A stretch of 64,000 bases of DNA from Micromonospora lutea (GCF_016863535.1 NZ_BOPB01000003.1:62001-126000), one strand, 5' to 3'. Positions 18,560-27,770 are shown, counted from the first letter of the stretch. Notes: a model not told the origin generated them from the sequence alone. Program-made: numbers and translations.

Positions 18560-19486
18560 ATGACGCACGACCACCTTGACGCTCCGGTCCGAACGGCATC
18601 CCGTCCGTTCGGTCGGGTGCTCACGGCCATGGTGACCCCGTTCACCGCTGACGGGGCGCTCGACCTCGACGGCGCGGCACAGCTGGCGGATCATCTGGTC
18701 ACCGAGCAGGGCAACGACGCGTTGGTGGTCAACGGCACCACCGGCGAGTCACCGACCACCACCGACGCCGAGAAGGAGAGCCTGATCCGGGTCGTGGTGG
18801 AGGCCGTCGGTGCTCGGGCCCGGGTGGTGGCGGGGGTTGGCACCAACGACACCCGGCACACCATCGAGCTGGCGACCTCGGCGGAGAAGGCCGGCGCGCA
18901 CGGGCTGCTGGTGGTCACGCCGTACTACAACAAGCCGCCGCAGGCTGGTCTGCTGCATCACTTCACCGCGGTGGCCGACGCCACCGGGCTGCCGGTGATG
19001 CTCTATGACATCCCACACCGGTCCGGTGTGGCGATCGAGACCGAGACCCTGGTCCAGCTCGCCGAGCACGGCCGGATCGTCGCGGTGAAGGACGCCAAGG
19101 GCGACCTGACGGCGACGAGTTGGGTGACCAGCCGGGCAGAGCTGGCGTACTACAGCGGTGAGGATTCACTCACCCTGCCCGCTCTCGCCGTCGGCTGCGT
19201 CGGTGTGGTGGGCACCTCCACGCACTTCACCGGCGCCGAGACCAAGCGGATGATCGAGGCGTACGACACGGGGGACACGGCAACCGCGCTGGCACTGCAC
19301 CGCCGGCTGCTGCCGCTGTTCACGGGGATCTTCCGTACCCAGGGTGTGATCCTGGTCAAGGCTGGCCTGGCGGTGCAGGGCCTGCCGGCCGGGCCGGTCC
19401 GACCGCCGTTGGTGGCCGCCACCGACGGCGAGATCGCTCAGCTGCGCGCCGACTGCGCGGCGGCGGGCCTGCCGCTCCCCGAATGA
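18560..19486 (+). CDS. dapA: 4-hydroxy-tetrahydrodipicolinate synthase
   Basis: DapA condenses pyruvate with aspartate semialdehyde, the first committed step to diaminopimelate and lysine. The 308-residue TIM-barrel protein has VNGTTGESPTTT (residues 58-69), PYYNKPPQ (121-128), Tyr149, and the Schiff-base Lys at 177 in VAVKDAKGD. The N-terminus carries about 15 extra residues before RVLTAMVTPF. It is read from a probable leaderless mRNA and is followed 52 nt later by rnj. Confidence 0.97.
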   Translation: MTHDHLDAPVRTASRPFGRVLTAMVTPFTADGALDLDGAAQLADHLVTEQGNDALVVNGTTGESPTTTDAEKESLIRVVVEAVGARARVVAGVGTNDTRHTIELATSAEKAGAHGLLVVTPYYNKPPQAGLLHHFTAVADATGLPVMLYDIPHRSGVAIETETLVQLAEHGRIVAVKDAKGDLTATSWVTSRAELAYYSGEDSLTLPALAVGCVGVVGTSTHFTGAETKRMIEAYDTGDTATALALHRRLLPLFTGIFRTQGVILVKAGLAVQGLPAGPVRPPLVAATDGEIAQLRADCAAAGLPLPE

Positions 19487-19538
19487 TCAAACGACACGAC
19501 GGACGCCGGGTGACGGCGTCGCAGAATGAGGTGAACGC

Positions 19539-21230
19539 GTGACCGAGGCGCACAACGAGGAGGCCCAGGTTCCACCGCCGCTGCCGGAGGGCGGACTGCG
19601 GATCATACCGCTCGGGGGGCTCGGCGCCATCGGCCGGAACATGACCGTCTTCGAGTACGACGGCAAGCTGCTGGTGGTCGACTGCGGGGTGCTCTTCCCC
19701 GACGTGGAGCAGCCCGGTGTCGACCTGATCCTGCCGGACTTCGGTCCCATCCTCGACCGGCTCGACGACATCCAGGCGATCGTGCTGACCCACGGCCATG
19801 AGGACCACATCGGCGCGGTGCCCTACCTGCTCGCGCACAAGCCGGACATCCCACTGGTCGGCTCGCAGTTCACCCTCGCGCTGGTGGAGGCGAAGCTGGC
19901 CGAGCGGCGCATCCAGCCGTACACCCTGACCGTGCGGGAGGGCGGCCGGGAGCGACTCGGCCCGTTCGAGTGCGAGTTCTTCGCCGTGAACCACTCGATT
20001 CCCGACGCGCTCGCGGTGGCCATCCGGACCCCGGCCGGGCTGGTGCTGCACACCGGCGACTTCAAGATGGACCAGCTGCCGCTGGACGGCCGCATCACCG
20101 ACCTGGCCGGCTTCGCCCGGCTCGGCGCTGAGGGTGTGGACCTGCTGCTGTCGGACTCCACCAACGCGGAGATCCCGGGCTTCGTCACCCCCGAGCGGGA
20201 GATCGGCCCGGTCCTCGACTCGATCTTCGCCAAGGCCCGGGGCCGGATCATCGTGGCCTCCTTCGCCTCGCACGTACACCGGGTGCAGCAGGTCTTCGAC
20301 TCGGCTGCCGAGCACGGCCGCAAGGTCGCCCTGATCGGCCGGTCGATGGTCCGCAACATGGGCATTGCGCGGGATCTGGGCCTGTTGAACATCCCGCCCG
20401 GCCTGGTCGTCGGGCTCGACGAGGCGACCTCGATGCCGCCCGAGCAGATCGTGCTGATGTCCACCGGCTCGCAGGGCGAGCCGATGAGCGCCCTCGGCCG
20501 GATGGCCAGCGGCGACCACCGGCACATCACCATCGCACCCGGTGACACCGTGGTGCTCGCCTCGTCGCTGGTGCCGGGGAACGAGACCTCCGTCTACCGC
20601 GTCATCAACCGGCTGGCCCGAGCCGGCGCGGTGGTCGTGCACAAGGACGTGGCGAAGGTGCACGTCTCCGGACACGCTCCGGCCGGGGAACTGCTCTACC
20701 TGCTCAACGTGGTCCGGCCCAGCAACCTGATGCCGGTGCACGGTGAGTGGCGGCACCTGCGCGCGCACGCCCGGCTGGGCATCGAGTCCGGCGTGGCGGC
20801 GGACCGGGTGGTGCTCTGCGAGGACGGCGACGTGGTCGACCTGGTGGAGGGGCGGGCCAGCCTGGTGGGCCACGTCAAGAGCCGGTACGTCTACGTCGAC
20901 GGCCTGGCCGTCGGCGACGTCAGCGAGTCACTGCTCACCGAGCGGCGCATCCTCGGCGACGGTGGCTTCATCGCCGCGACCGTCGTGGTCGACTCGGTCA
21001 CCGGCAAGGTGGTCGCCGGTCCCACCGTCTCGGCCAAGGGCTTCTCCGAGGACCCGGGCGCGTTCAACGCGGTGATCCCGCTGGTCACCGAGGCGCTCAA
21101 CCGGGCGGCTGCGGACGGGATCAGCGATCCGCACCAGCTCCAGCAGATCGTCCGGCGCACCGTGGGTCGCTGGGTCAACGACGCCTACCGTCGTCGCCCG
21201 ATGATCGTGCCCACTGTCGTCGAGGTCTGA
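19539..21230 (+). CDS. rnj: Ribonuclease J
   Basis: A metallo-beta-lactamase/beta-CASP ribonuclease with 5'-3' exo- and endonuclease activity, involved in mRNA decay and rRNA maturation. The 563-residue protein has the zinc motif HGHEDHIGA at residues 85-93, LHTGDFKMDQ, the beta-CASP SHVHRVQQVFDSA and HVSGHAPAGEL near the end, all typical of RNase J. The GTG at 19539 has GAGGTG upstream. The dapA-rnj-ftsK order is standard for actinobacteria. Confidence 0.96.
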   Translation: MTEAHNEEAQVPPPLPEGGLRIIPLGGLGAIGRNMTVFEYDGKLLVVDCGVLFPDVEQPGVDLILPDFGPILDRLDDIQAIVLTHGHEDHIGAVPYLLAHKPDIPLVGSQFTLALVEAKLAERRIQPYTLTVREGGRERLGPFECEFFAVNHSIPDALAVAIRTPAGLVLHTGDFKMDQLPLDGRITDLAGFARLGAEGVDLLLSDSTNAEIPGFVTPEREIGPVLDSIFAKARGRIIVASFASHVHRVQQVFDSAAEHGRKVALIGRSMVRNMGIARDLGLLNIPPGLVVGLDEATSMPPEQIVLMSTGSQGEPMSALGRMASGDHRHITIAPGDTVVLASSLVPGNETSVYRVINRLARAGAVVVHKDVAKVHVSGHAPAGELLYLLNVVRPSNLMPVHGEWRHLRAHARLGIESGVAADRVVLCEDGDVVDLVEGRASLVGHVKSRYVYVDGLAVGDVSESLLTERRILGDGGFIAATVVVDSVTGKVVAGPTVSAKGFSEDPGAFNAVIPLVTEALNRAAADGISDPHQLQQIVRRTVGRWVNDAYRRRPMIVPTVVEV

Positions 21231-21396
21231 ACACCGCGAGTAGCAGACCGATGCCGCTGGGTCGCCAGACCCGCCAGATGGTGGCCCATCGGCGGCAGTA
21301 CATCGATTAGTCGACGTTCGAGTTCAACCGTTCGAGCCTTTTGCCCGTACTCCGGGCCGGCAGGCGTACCCACGCCCGCCGGGAGGAGCATGGCGG

Positions 21397-22581
21397 ATGG
21401 ACCGCAGACGATTGACAGCCATCGGTGTCGTGGTGGCGGCCCTGGGCGCGGCGGCGGCCGTCGCCCTGCCGTCGTTCGCCGGTGACGGTGGCGCGCCGGT
21501 CGGCGCGCCGACCGGTGGCGCGGTGGAGGGTGCCGACCCGGAGGTGGTCGAGGCGATGCGGCGGGACCTACGGCTGAACGAGTCGCAGGTGGCCGCCCGA
21601 CTGAAGACCGAGCGCTGGGCCTCCGGTGTGGTCGACCAGCTCCGGTCGGACCTCGGCGCGGCCTACGGCGGCAGCTGGCTCAGCGCCGACGGCAGCGAAC
21701 TCAACGTGGCGGTGGCCAACGCGGCCCAGGCACAGCGGGTCCGGGCCGCCGGGGCGGTACCGAAGGTGGTCGAGCGGGGAGTCGGCCAGCTCGACACCCT
21801 CAAGAGCCGGATGGACCGGACCGCCGCCCGCGCCAAGCAGGTCTCCGGCTGGTACGTCGACGTCGCGTCGAACACCCTCGTGGTTCTCGCGGAGCCGGGT
21901 GCCGAAGCTGCCGGCTGGCGGTTCGTGGCCCGTGCCGGCGTGCCGCGATCCGCGGTGCGGATGGCTACCGAGGAACAGCCACGGCTCTTCGCCGACGTAC
22001 GCGGCGGCGAGCCCTTCTTCATCGGCAACGGCCGTTGTTCGGTCGGCTTCGCGGTGACTGGTGGCTTCGTCACCGCAGGCCACTGTGGGCGGGTCGGTGA
22101 CCGCACCACCGGTGCCGACCGGGCGCCACAGGGCGTCTTCCGAGCCTCGTCGTTCCCCGGCGACGACTGGGCCTTCGTGCAGGTCAACAACAACACCAGG
22201 GTGCTGCCGGAAGTAACCGACTTCCGGGGCGGGGTGGCCCGGGTGGCCGGCTCACAGGAGGTGCCGGTCGGCTCGTCGATCTGCCGCTCCGGCTCCACCA
22301 CCGGAGTCAGGTGCGGCACGGTCCAGGCCCGCAACGCCACCGTCCGTTACCCGCAGGGACTGGTCGGCGGGTTGGTCAGGACCAACGTCTGCGCCGAGCC
22401 GGGTGACTCCGGGGGATCGTGGATCTCGGGCAACCAGGCGCAGGGCGTGACCTCCGGTGGATCGGGTGACTGCGCCCGCGGTGGCACCACGTTCTACCAG
22501 CCGGTCAACGAGATCCTCCAGCGCAACAACCTGACCCTGCTCACCACGCAGAACTTCCGCGCCCTGGGCAGCCGACGCTGA
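21397..22581 (+). CDS. Secreted S1-family serine protease with prodomain (streptogrisin/alpha-lytic-like)
   Basis: A 394-residue preproprotease. An N-terminal signal peptide (about residues 1-29, RRRLTAIGVVVAALGAAAAV) is followed by an alpha-lytic-type prodomain (about 48-195) and the mature chymotrypsin-fold domain. The triad is His229 (TAGHCG), Asp257 (DDWAF) and Ser338 (EPGDSGGSW). Cys 214/230, 296/306 and 332/359 can form the three usual disulfides. It is secreted, then self-matured. GGGAGGAG at 21381-21388 precedes the ATG by 8 nt; an out-of-frame ATG at 21390 is ignored. It has no C-terminal binding domain. Confidence 0.94.
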   Translation: MDRRRLTAIGVVVAALGAAAAVALPSFAGDGGAPVGAPTGGAVEGADPEVVEAMRRDLRLNESQVAARLKTERWASGVVDQLRSDLGAAYGGSWLSADGSELNVAVANAAQAQRVRAAGAVPKVVERGVGQLDTLKSRMDRTAARAKQVSGWYVDVASNTLVVLAEPGAEAAGWRFVARAGVPRSAVRMATEEQPRLFADVRGGEPFFIGNGRCSVGFAVTGGFVTAGHCGRVGDRTTGADRAPQGVFRASSFPGDDWAFVQVNNNTRVLPEVTDFRGGVARVAGSQEVPVGSSICRSGSTTGVRCGTVQARNATVRYPQGLVGGLVRTNVCAEPGDSGGSWISGNQAQGVTSGGSGDCARGGTTFYQPVNEILQRNNLTLLTTQNFRALGSRR

Positions 22582-22588
22582 TCCGCCT

Positions 22589-22622
22589 TCCCGGCCGGGT
22601 GGATGTCCCGACCCGGCCGGGA
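22589..22622. terminator. Bidirectional hairpin terminator
   Basis: TCCCGGCCGGGT (22589-22600) pairs perfectly with 22611-22622 around a 10-nt loop. It lies between the convergent protease and YbjN-domain genes and can serve both. Confidence 0.8.
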
Positions 22623-22633
22623 GCGCGTGGGAG

Positions 22634-24292
22634 TCAGGGCAGGGCAGCGACCGCCTCCGCGTACGCGACACCGGTGCGGACCGCCGCATCGATCAGCACG
22701 GTGACCTGATCCGGCGCGACGCCGTACGCCAGATCGGTCGTCACCTCGCCGGCCAGCACCAGCTCGCCGTCGCCCGGATCGTGCACGTACGCCTTGGGCA
22801 GCAGCCGATCCCGGTTCCAGGCGTTGCAGAAGGCGTACGCCTCGGTGCGCCGGGTCGCCACCAGTCGACGTCCGGCCACCACCCGGGCGTGCAGGATGTC
22901 GTGGCGGTCACCGGCCCGCCGGAACTGGATCACCGCCTCGCCCCAGCGCCCCAGCACCGTGCCGGCGGCGTCCACGGTGTACCCGTCACCCCGCCGGTCC
23001 AGCGCGTCCGTGATCATGGCCACGGTCAGCGTGCCGATCTCGTCCACGGCCAACTCGACGGTCCCGCCGTCCGAACCCGGCACCCCGTCCGAACCCGGCA
23101 CCCCGTCCGAACCGGGCTCCCCGTCCGGTCCGAGATCCTCGTCGGTAGGCAACGGCACCGCCGAGGCGAGCGGACGTTCGGCGAGCCAGGCGGCGATCCG
23201 GCCGGACTGGTGCCCCGTGCCGTTACGGGCGTCGAAGCTCCCGGCCAGCGTGGTCGCCACGGCGAGCAGTTCGGCCCCGAGCTGACTCACCCTCACCTCG
23301 GCGGCCGGTCGCCCACGGTACGCCGGCCGGCGCACCACTCGATCGGGGGCCGTCTCGCCCACCAGTGCGCAGACCAGCGCGCCCGCCGCCGCGAACTCCA
23401 GCACGGACAGATCCTCGTGCGGGTGGTCCAGCCGAGGCAGTTGCTCGACGACGATCTCCAAACCGCGGTCCGGATGCCCTGCCAGTGCGCAGAAGCGCAG
23501 GTGGGTGGCGAGGTACCCGAACCCGCCCGGTTCCGTCCGGTGCCGCCGGTACGCCCGCACGTGGGCGTGGCCCGCCCGCTGCGCGTGGCCTGCCCGCAGC
23601 CAGGGCAGCAGCGCCGCGGTCAGGGCCGCCTCCGGCTGAGCGGTGCAGCCGGCCGGTGCGTGGAGCAGGGGATCGAGCACGTCGAGCGCCGCAGCCCAGT
23701 CACCCCAGCCGGCCAGCAGCTCCGCCTGCCGTACGGGTAGGCAGTCGGGGCAACCGGCGGCCGGATCGGGTGCGGCGGCCCGCCATCGTGCCAGCCAACG
23801 TCGGGCGGCAGGTTCGTCGCCCACGTGATCGGCGATCCGGCACCGCAGCTGTGCCACCAGCGCCGCGTTCACCTCGCCGGTCTCCCCGGCGAGCCCGTCC
23901 AGTACGCCGCGCGCCTGGTCCAGGCCGATGCGAGGGGTGCCGAGCAGCGCCTCGACGGCGTACCGCCGGTAGTGGCGCAGCGTGTCGTCGTCCGGCCCCG
24001 TCACGTCCAGGCATCGTTGGACGGGCTCGAACAGCCGCCACCGCTCGCCGCCACGCAGGTGCGTCTCGACCAACTCGGACCAGGCGTCCAGTGCGGTCCG
24101 CCGATCGCCGTCCGCCCCGGCGAGGGCGGCAACCCGTTCCAGCTCGCCGACGCGTACCTCACCGTCGGGCATGTCGCGGGCGTCGGCGAGGGCGGTGGTG
24201 AGCCGCCGGTCGACGCGTACCCCGTCCGCTGCCCGGCCGCTGATGCGTGCCCGGCCACGGCTTCTGCCACCGCCCAGGGTCGGCCCGGTCAC
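22634..24292 (-). CDS. YbjN-domain protein with long TPR-like N-terminal region
   Basis: A 552-residue protein. The first about 350 residues are helical and repeat-like (blocks such as DEPAARRWLARWRAAAPDP and GDWAAALDVLDPLLHAPA), resembling degenerate TPR repeats. A low-complexity linker follows, with three copies of PGSDG coded by an 18-bp tandem repeat. The C-terminal about 140 residues are a YbjN (type III secretion chaperone-like) domain with AYAFCNAWNRDRLLPKAYVH. The GTG start overlaps the stop of the other YbjN gene by 4 nt, so the two are translationally coupled. Function unknown; YbjN-like domains are often involved in protein-protein contacts or stress responses. Confidence 0.82.
   Translation of the reverse strand: MTGPTLGGGRSRGRARISGRAADGVRVDRRLTTALADARDMPDGEVRVGELERVAALAGADGDRRTALDAWSELVETHLRGGERWRLFEPVQRCLDVTGPDDDTLRHYRRYAVEALLGTPRIGLDQARGVLDGLAGETGEVNAALVAQLRCRIADHVGDEPAARRWLARWRAAAPDPAAGCPDCLPVRQAELLAGWGDWAAALDVLDPLLHAPAGCTAQPEAALTAALLPWLRAGHAQRAGHAHVRAYRRHRTEPGGFGYLATHLRFCALAGHPDRGLEIVVEQLPRLDHPHEDLSVLEFAAAGALVCALVGETAPDRVVRRPAYRGRPAAEVRVSQLGAELLAVATTLAGSFDARNGTGHQSGRIAAWLAERPLASAVPLPTDEDLGPDGEPGSDGVPGSDGVPGSDGGTVELAVDEIGTLTVAMITDALDRRGDGYTVDAAGTVLGRWGEAVIQFRRAGDRHDILHARVVAGRRLVATRRTEAYAFCNAWNRDRLLPKAYVHDPGDGELVLAGEVTTDLAYGVAPDQVTVLIDAAVRTGVAYAEAVAALP
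23067..23120. repeat. 18-bp tandem repeat, three units
   Basis: Units CCGTCCGAACCCGGCACC at 23067-23084 and 23085-23102 are identical, and the third (23103-23120) differs slightly. They lie in frame within the YbjN/TPR-like gene and encode the linker repeats. Confidence 0.9.
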
Positions 24293-24768
24293 GGGCGCGC
24301 CGTTCCCACGAGCCGGCCCACCTCGTCAGCCAGCAGGCAGCCGGCCGAGATGCCCCGGTCGAGCAGCCGGTCCAACTGGTGCGGTGTGACACCCCGTTCC
24401 AGGTCGGTGATGACCTCGCCGCAGACCCGGGCCTGACCGGCGTCGTCGACGTGCACGAACGCTTTCGGCCAGTACCGGTCACGGTTCCAGGTGTTGCAGA
24501 ACTCGTGCAGCCGCGGCACCTCCTCCACCGCGAAGGCGTGGGTGGCGACGGTGCGTACCTGGAGCAGTTCTCCGGCGTCTCCGGCCCGGAGGAACCAGAT
24601 GTGACCCGCTGCCCACCTGCCCACCAGCGCGCCGTCGGCGTCGCAGGTCACCGCGGGTGCGCGGTGGGCCAGCACGGCGGCGATGAGATCACGGGTCAAC
24701 GGCCGTAGCGTCGACGGATGACCCGCCAGCGGGTCGCCGGTACGGTCCTCGAACTCCGGCGACCCCAT
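24289..24768 (-). CDS. YbjN-domain protein
   Basis: A 159-residue protein made almost wholly of one YbjN-like domain, with LHEFCNTWNRDRYWPKAFVH matching the motif in the neighbouring gene. The ATG at 24768 is chosen because AAGGGAG lies 6 nt upstream. It is divergent from ftsK (113-nt gap) and overlaps the following gene by 4 nt. The pair looks like a duplication in which the second copy gained a helical-repeat extension. No enzymatic motif is seen. Confidence 0.85.
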   Translation of the reverse strand: MGSPEFEDRTGDPLAGHPSTLRPLTRDLIAAVLAHRAPAVTCDADGALVGRWAAGHIWFLRAGDAGELLQVRTVATHAFAVEEVPRLHEFCNTWNRDRYWPKAFVHVDDAGQARVCGEVITDLERGVTPHQLDRLLDRGISAGCLLADEVGRLVGTARP

Positions 24769-24869
24769 CGGACACTCCCTTGCGAGGGCGGATATCACGG
24801 CAGGCGGCGGGTACCGCGTTGCGACACGCGGAGCGACCAGGATGACCGGCCAATCACCCGGCACGCCGT

Positions 24870-24875
24870 TACGGT
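24870..24875 (+). promoter_or_regulatory. -10 box TACGGT of ftsK
   Basis: TACGGT ends 6 nt before the ATG at 24882 and no ribosome-binding site is visible, which fits a leaderless mRNA. Confidence 0.55.
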
Positions 24876-24881
24876 GATGCT

Positions 24882-27329
24882 ATGGCGGGCCGTACCCCTC
24901 AGGCGAGTCGGCGGCGCGGCGCGTCGCCGCGTGGCAGCACGAACAGTCGTGCCCGCCAGCCGGCCAAGAAGACCCGTGCACCGGCGCGTCGTCGCACCTC
25001 GACGAGAGGGCCGGGCCCTGCCGCGTACGTCGGTCGGGCGCTCCAGGCCCTGTGGATGGGGCTGGCCCACGGGGTCGGCTGGGCGGTGCGCGCCGCCGGC
25101 CGGCAGGCAGCCTCGGCCCGCGACCTCGACCCGGAGCACCGCCGCGACGGCGCCGGTCTGCTGTTCATCGGTCTTGCCCTGCTCGGTGCGGGCGCGATCT
25201 GGTTCTCGGCAGCCGGTCCGGTCGGTGCCCGACTGGCCGACACGGTCCGGCTCTTCCTCGGTGCCATCTCCATTGTGGTGCCGGTGTTGCTGGGGATCGG
25301 TGCGTGGCGGCTGATGCGTCAGCCCGGTGACCCCGAGCACCGGGGGCGCGGACTGGTCGGCTGGGGTTCCATGCTGGTCTCCACCGCCGCGCTGCTGCAC
25401 ATCGGTCAGCAGCCGGGCGGCCCGGGCGAGCGGGACTTCGCCGGTGGCCTGATCGGCGCGGGCGTGGGCAGCGTGCTGGAGCGCGCGGTCACCGCGTGGG
25501 TGGCGGTGCCGTTGCTGGTCCTGTTGCTGGTGTTCGGGCTGCTGGTGGTCACCGCGACACCGATCAACAAGATCCCCGAGCGGCTCGGTCTGCTGGCCGG
25601 CGGCGTGGTCGGGCCGGACGGCGCGGAGAAGACGGAGGCGTCCGCAACATCGGCCCGGCGACGGCCCACCAAACGGGCGGCACCGCCGGTGGACCCGGAC
25701 GATTTCGACGACCTGGACGGCGCGGATCTCCAGGAGACCATGGTTCTGCCGCGCAAGACGCCGTCCCGGGTGCCGGCCAGCCGCAAGCCCGCTGAACCGC
25801 CGGAGCACTCGCCCGCGCCGACCCGAGCCGAGCAGCTCGCGCTGACCGGTCTGGCCGGCGACTACACGCTCCCCCCGTCGAACATGCTCGGCAGTGGGGC
25901 CGCGCCGAAGACCCGCAGCAAGGCCAACGACGAGGTGATCGCCGCCCTCACCGGAGTCTTCGACCAGTTCGACGTGGACGCGGCGGTGACCGGCTTCACC
26001 CGGGGGCCAACGGTGACCCGCTACGAGGTCGAGCTGGGGCACGGGGTGAAGGTCGAGCGGATCACCCAGCTGTCGCGCAACATCGCGTACGCGGTGAAGT
26101 CGCCGGACGTACGCATCCTGAGCCCGATCCCGGGCAAGAGCGCGGTGGGTGTGGAGATCCCGAACACCGACCCGGAGAACGTGGCGCTCGGTGACGTGCT
26201 GCGCTCGCGCGCGGCCACCAGCGACCACCATCCGATGGTGGTCGCCCTCGGCAAGGACATCGAGGGCGGCTACGTGGTGGCCAACCTGGCGAAGATGCCG
26301 CACATCCTGATCGCGGGGGCCACCGGTGCGGGCAAGTCGAGCTGCCTGAACAGCCTGCTCATGTCCATCCTGACCCGGGCGACGCCGGACGAGGTGCGGC
26401 TGCTGCTCATCGACCCGAAGCGGGTCGAGATGACCGGTTACGAGGGGATCCCGCACCTGGTCACTCCGATCGTGACCAACGCCAAGAAGGCGGCCGACTC
26501 GCTGGAGTGGGTCGTCCGCGAGATGGACATGCGTTACGACGACCTCGCCGCGAACGGGGTCCGGCACATCGACGACTTCAACCGGAAGGTACGCAACGGA
26601 GAGATCAAGGCACCACCGGGCAGCGAGCGCGAGCTGCGCCCCTACCCGTACCTGCTGGTGATCGTGGACGAACTGGCCGACCTGATGATGGTCGCCCCGC
26701 GCGACGTGGAGGATTCCATCGTGCGGATCACCCAGCTCGCCCGGGCCGCCGGCATTCACCTGGTGCTCGCCACCCAACGGCCCTCGGTCGACGTGGTGAC
26801 CGGCCTGATCAAGGCCAACGTGCCGTCCCGGCTGGCCTTCGCCACCTCGTCGCTGGCGGACTCCCGGGTCATCCTCGACCAGCCGGGCGCGGAGAAGCTG
26901 CTCGGCCGTGGCGACGGGCTGTTCCTGCCGATGGGTGCCTCGAAGCCGGTCCGGATCCAGGGCGCCTGGGTGACCGAGCGCGAGATCAACGACGTGGTGA
27001 AGTTCTGCAAGGACCAGCGTGAGCCGGAGTTCCGCCCGGACGTGCTGACCCCCGCGCAGGACAGCAAGAAGAAGATCGACGAGGACATCGGCGACGACCT
27101 GGACCTGCTGGTGCAGGCGGTGGAACTGGTGGTCACCTCGCAGTTCGGCTCGACCTCGATGCTGCAGCGCAAGTTGCGGGTGGGCTTCGCCAAGGCGGGC
27201 CGGCTGATGGATCTGATGGAGACCCGGGGCGTGGTCGGCCCGTCGGAGGGCTCCAAGGCGCGCGACGTGCTGATCAAGCCGGATGAGCTGGAAGAGGTCC
27301 TGGACGGCCTGCGGGGTGGCGACGGCTGA
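24882..27329 (+). CDS. ftsK: DNA translocase FtsK/SpoIIIE
   Basis: An 815-residue septal DNA pump that clears chromosomes from the division (or sporulation) septum. It has a basic, disordered N-terminus (1-50), four membrane helices (about 90-225), a linker, and the motor: Walker A GATGAGKSS near residue 480 and Walker B LLVIVDELADL near 592. The C-terminal winged-helix gamma domain (FGSTSMLQRKLRVGFAKAGR), which reads KOPS/SRS-type sites, is complete. The ATG at 24882 follows a -10 box by 6 nt. Confidence 0.97.
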   Translation: MAGRTPQASRRRGASPRGSTNSRARQPAKKTRAPARRRTSTRGPGPAAYVGRALQALWMGLAHGVGWAVRAAGRQAASARDLDPEHRRDGAGLLFIGLALLGAGAIWFSAAGPVGARLADTVRLFLGAISIVVPVLLGIGAWRLMRQPGDPEHRGRGLVGWGSMLVSTAALLHIGQQPGGPGERDFAGGLIGAGVGSVLERAVTAWVAVPLLVLLLVFGLLVVTATPINKIPERLGLLAGGVVGPDGAEKTEASATSARRRPTKRAAPPVDPDDFDDLDGADLQETMVLPRKTPSRVPASRKPAEPPEHSPAPTRAEQLALTGLAGDYTLPPSNMLGSGAAPKTRSKANDEVIAALTGVFDQFDVDAAVTGFTRGPTVTRYEVELGHGVKVERITQLSRNIAYAVKSPDVRILSPIPGKSAVGVEIPNTDPENVALGDVLRSRAATSDHHPMVVALGKDIEGGYVVANLAKMPHILIAGATGAGKSSCLNSLLMSILTRATPDEVRLLLIDPKRVEMTGYEGIPHLVTPIVTNAKKAADSLEWVVREMDMRYDDLAANGVRHIDDFNRKVRNGEIKAPPGSERELRPYPYLLVIVDELADLMMVAPRDVEDSIVRITQLARAAGIHLVLATQRPSVDVVTGLIKANVPSRLAFATSSLADSRVILDQPGAEKLLGRGDGLFLPMGASKPVRIQGAWVTEREINDVVKFCKDQREPEFRPDVLTPAQDSKKKIDEDIGDDLDLLVQAVELVVTSQFGSTSMLQRKLRVGFAKAGRLMDLMETRGVVGPSEGSKARDVLIKPDELEEVLDGLRGGDG

Positions 27330-27429
27330 GCAGCCGGCCCGCCGAGCGAGCTGTGCCACCACCCCCATCGAACCTGCTGTCATGACACAGCGTGAGATCT
27401 CAGCCGAAGCAGACCAACCCTCCCGCATC

Positions 27430-27564
27430 CTTTGCTCTGCTTCAATATACGCAACGTTCGCTGTGGGTGACGGCCGCTTCTTTATGTAGCGCCGGGAGGG
27501 ACTGCCGGGAGGGACTGCGTCATCGCAGCTCGCGAGATGTTGCGTGGGTTGAAGCAGAGCAAAG
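27430..27564. repeat. 26-bp imperfect inverted repeat with 83-nt spacer
   Basis: Left arm 27430-27455 begins CTTTGCTCTGCTTCAA; right arm 27539-27564 ends in its exact complement. Over 26 bp, 23 positions match. The spacer contains the direct repeat at 27491-27516. It could be a large RNA hairpin, a protein-binding site or a remnant of a small mobile element; no transposase is near. Confidence 0.8.
27491..27516. repeat. 13-bp tandem direct repeat
   Basis: GCCGGGAGGGACT occurs twice in a row, inside the spacer of the inverted repeat. Confidence 0.85.
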
Positions 27565-27640
27565 CGGCGAAAGAGGTATGAGGGATGGTGGCGAGTGACG
27601 CTACGCACCGTGACCCTAGGTGGGGGCTGCTCTCCGTAGC

Positions 27641-27740
27641 GGTGCTCGGCGGTGCTCTGCGGTGCTCTGCGGTGCTCTGCGGTGCTCTGCGGTGCTCTGC
27701 GGTGCTCGGCGGTGCTCTGCGGTGCTCTGCGGTGCTCTGC
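27641..27740. repeat. 10-bp tandem array, ten units
   Basis: Ten perfect-length copies of GGTGCTCTGC. Units 1 (27641) and 7 (27701) carry GGC instead of TGC at the end, so the array reads as a 60-bp block followed by 40 bp of its copy. The period of 10 bp is close to one helical turn and is not a multiple of 3. Confidence 0.95.
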
Positions 27741-27770
27741 GGAGTTGGGAGCGGGCCAATTGGCGGTATG

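Larger units (their letters stand above)
27330..27770. other. Gene-free, repeat-rich interval after ftsK
   Basis: No gene is supported here. The first part (27360-27490) is unusually AT-rich for this genome. It contains a long imperfect inverted repeat, a 13-bp direct repeat and a 10-bp tandem array, each listed separately. Open frames through the array only repeat the same ten residues and are not credible genes. Confidence 0.7.

Noticed and set aside
24795..27608. A 937-codon open frame antisense to ftsK
   Set aside because: Antisense shadow of a certain gene; no domain and poor composition.
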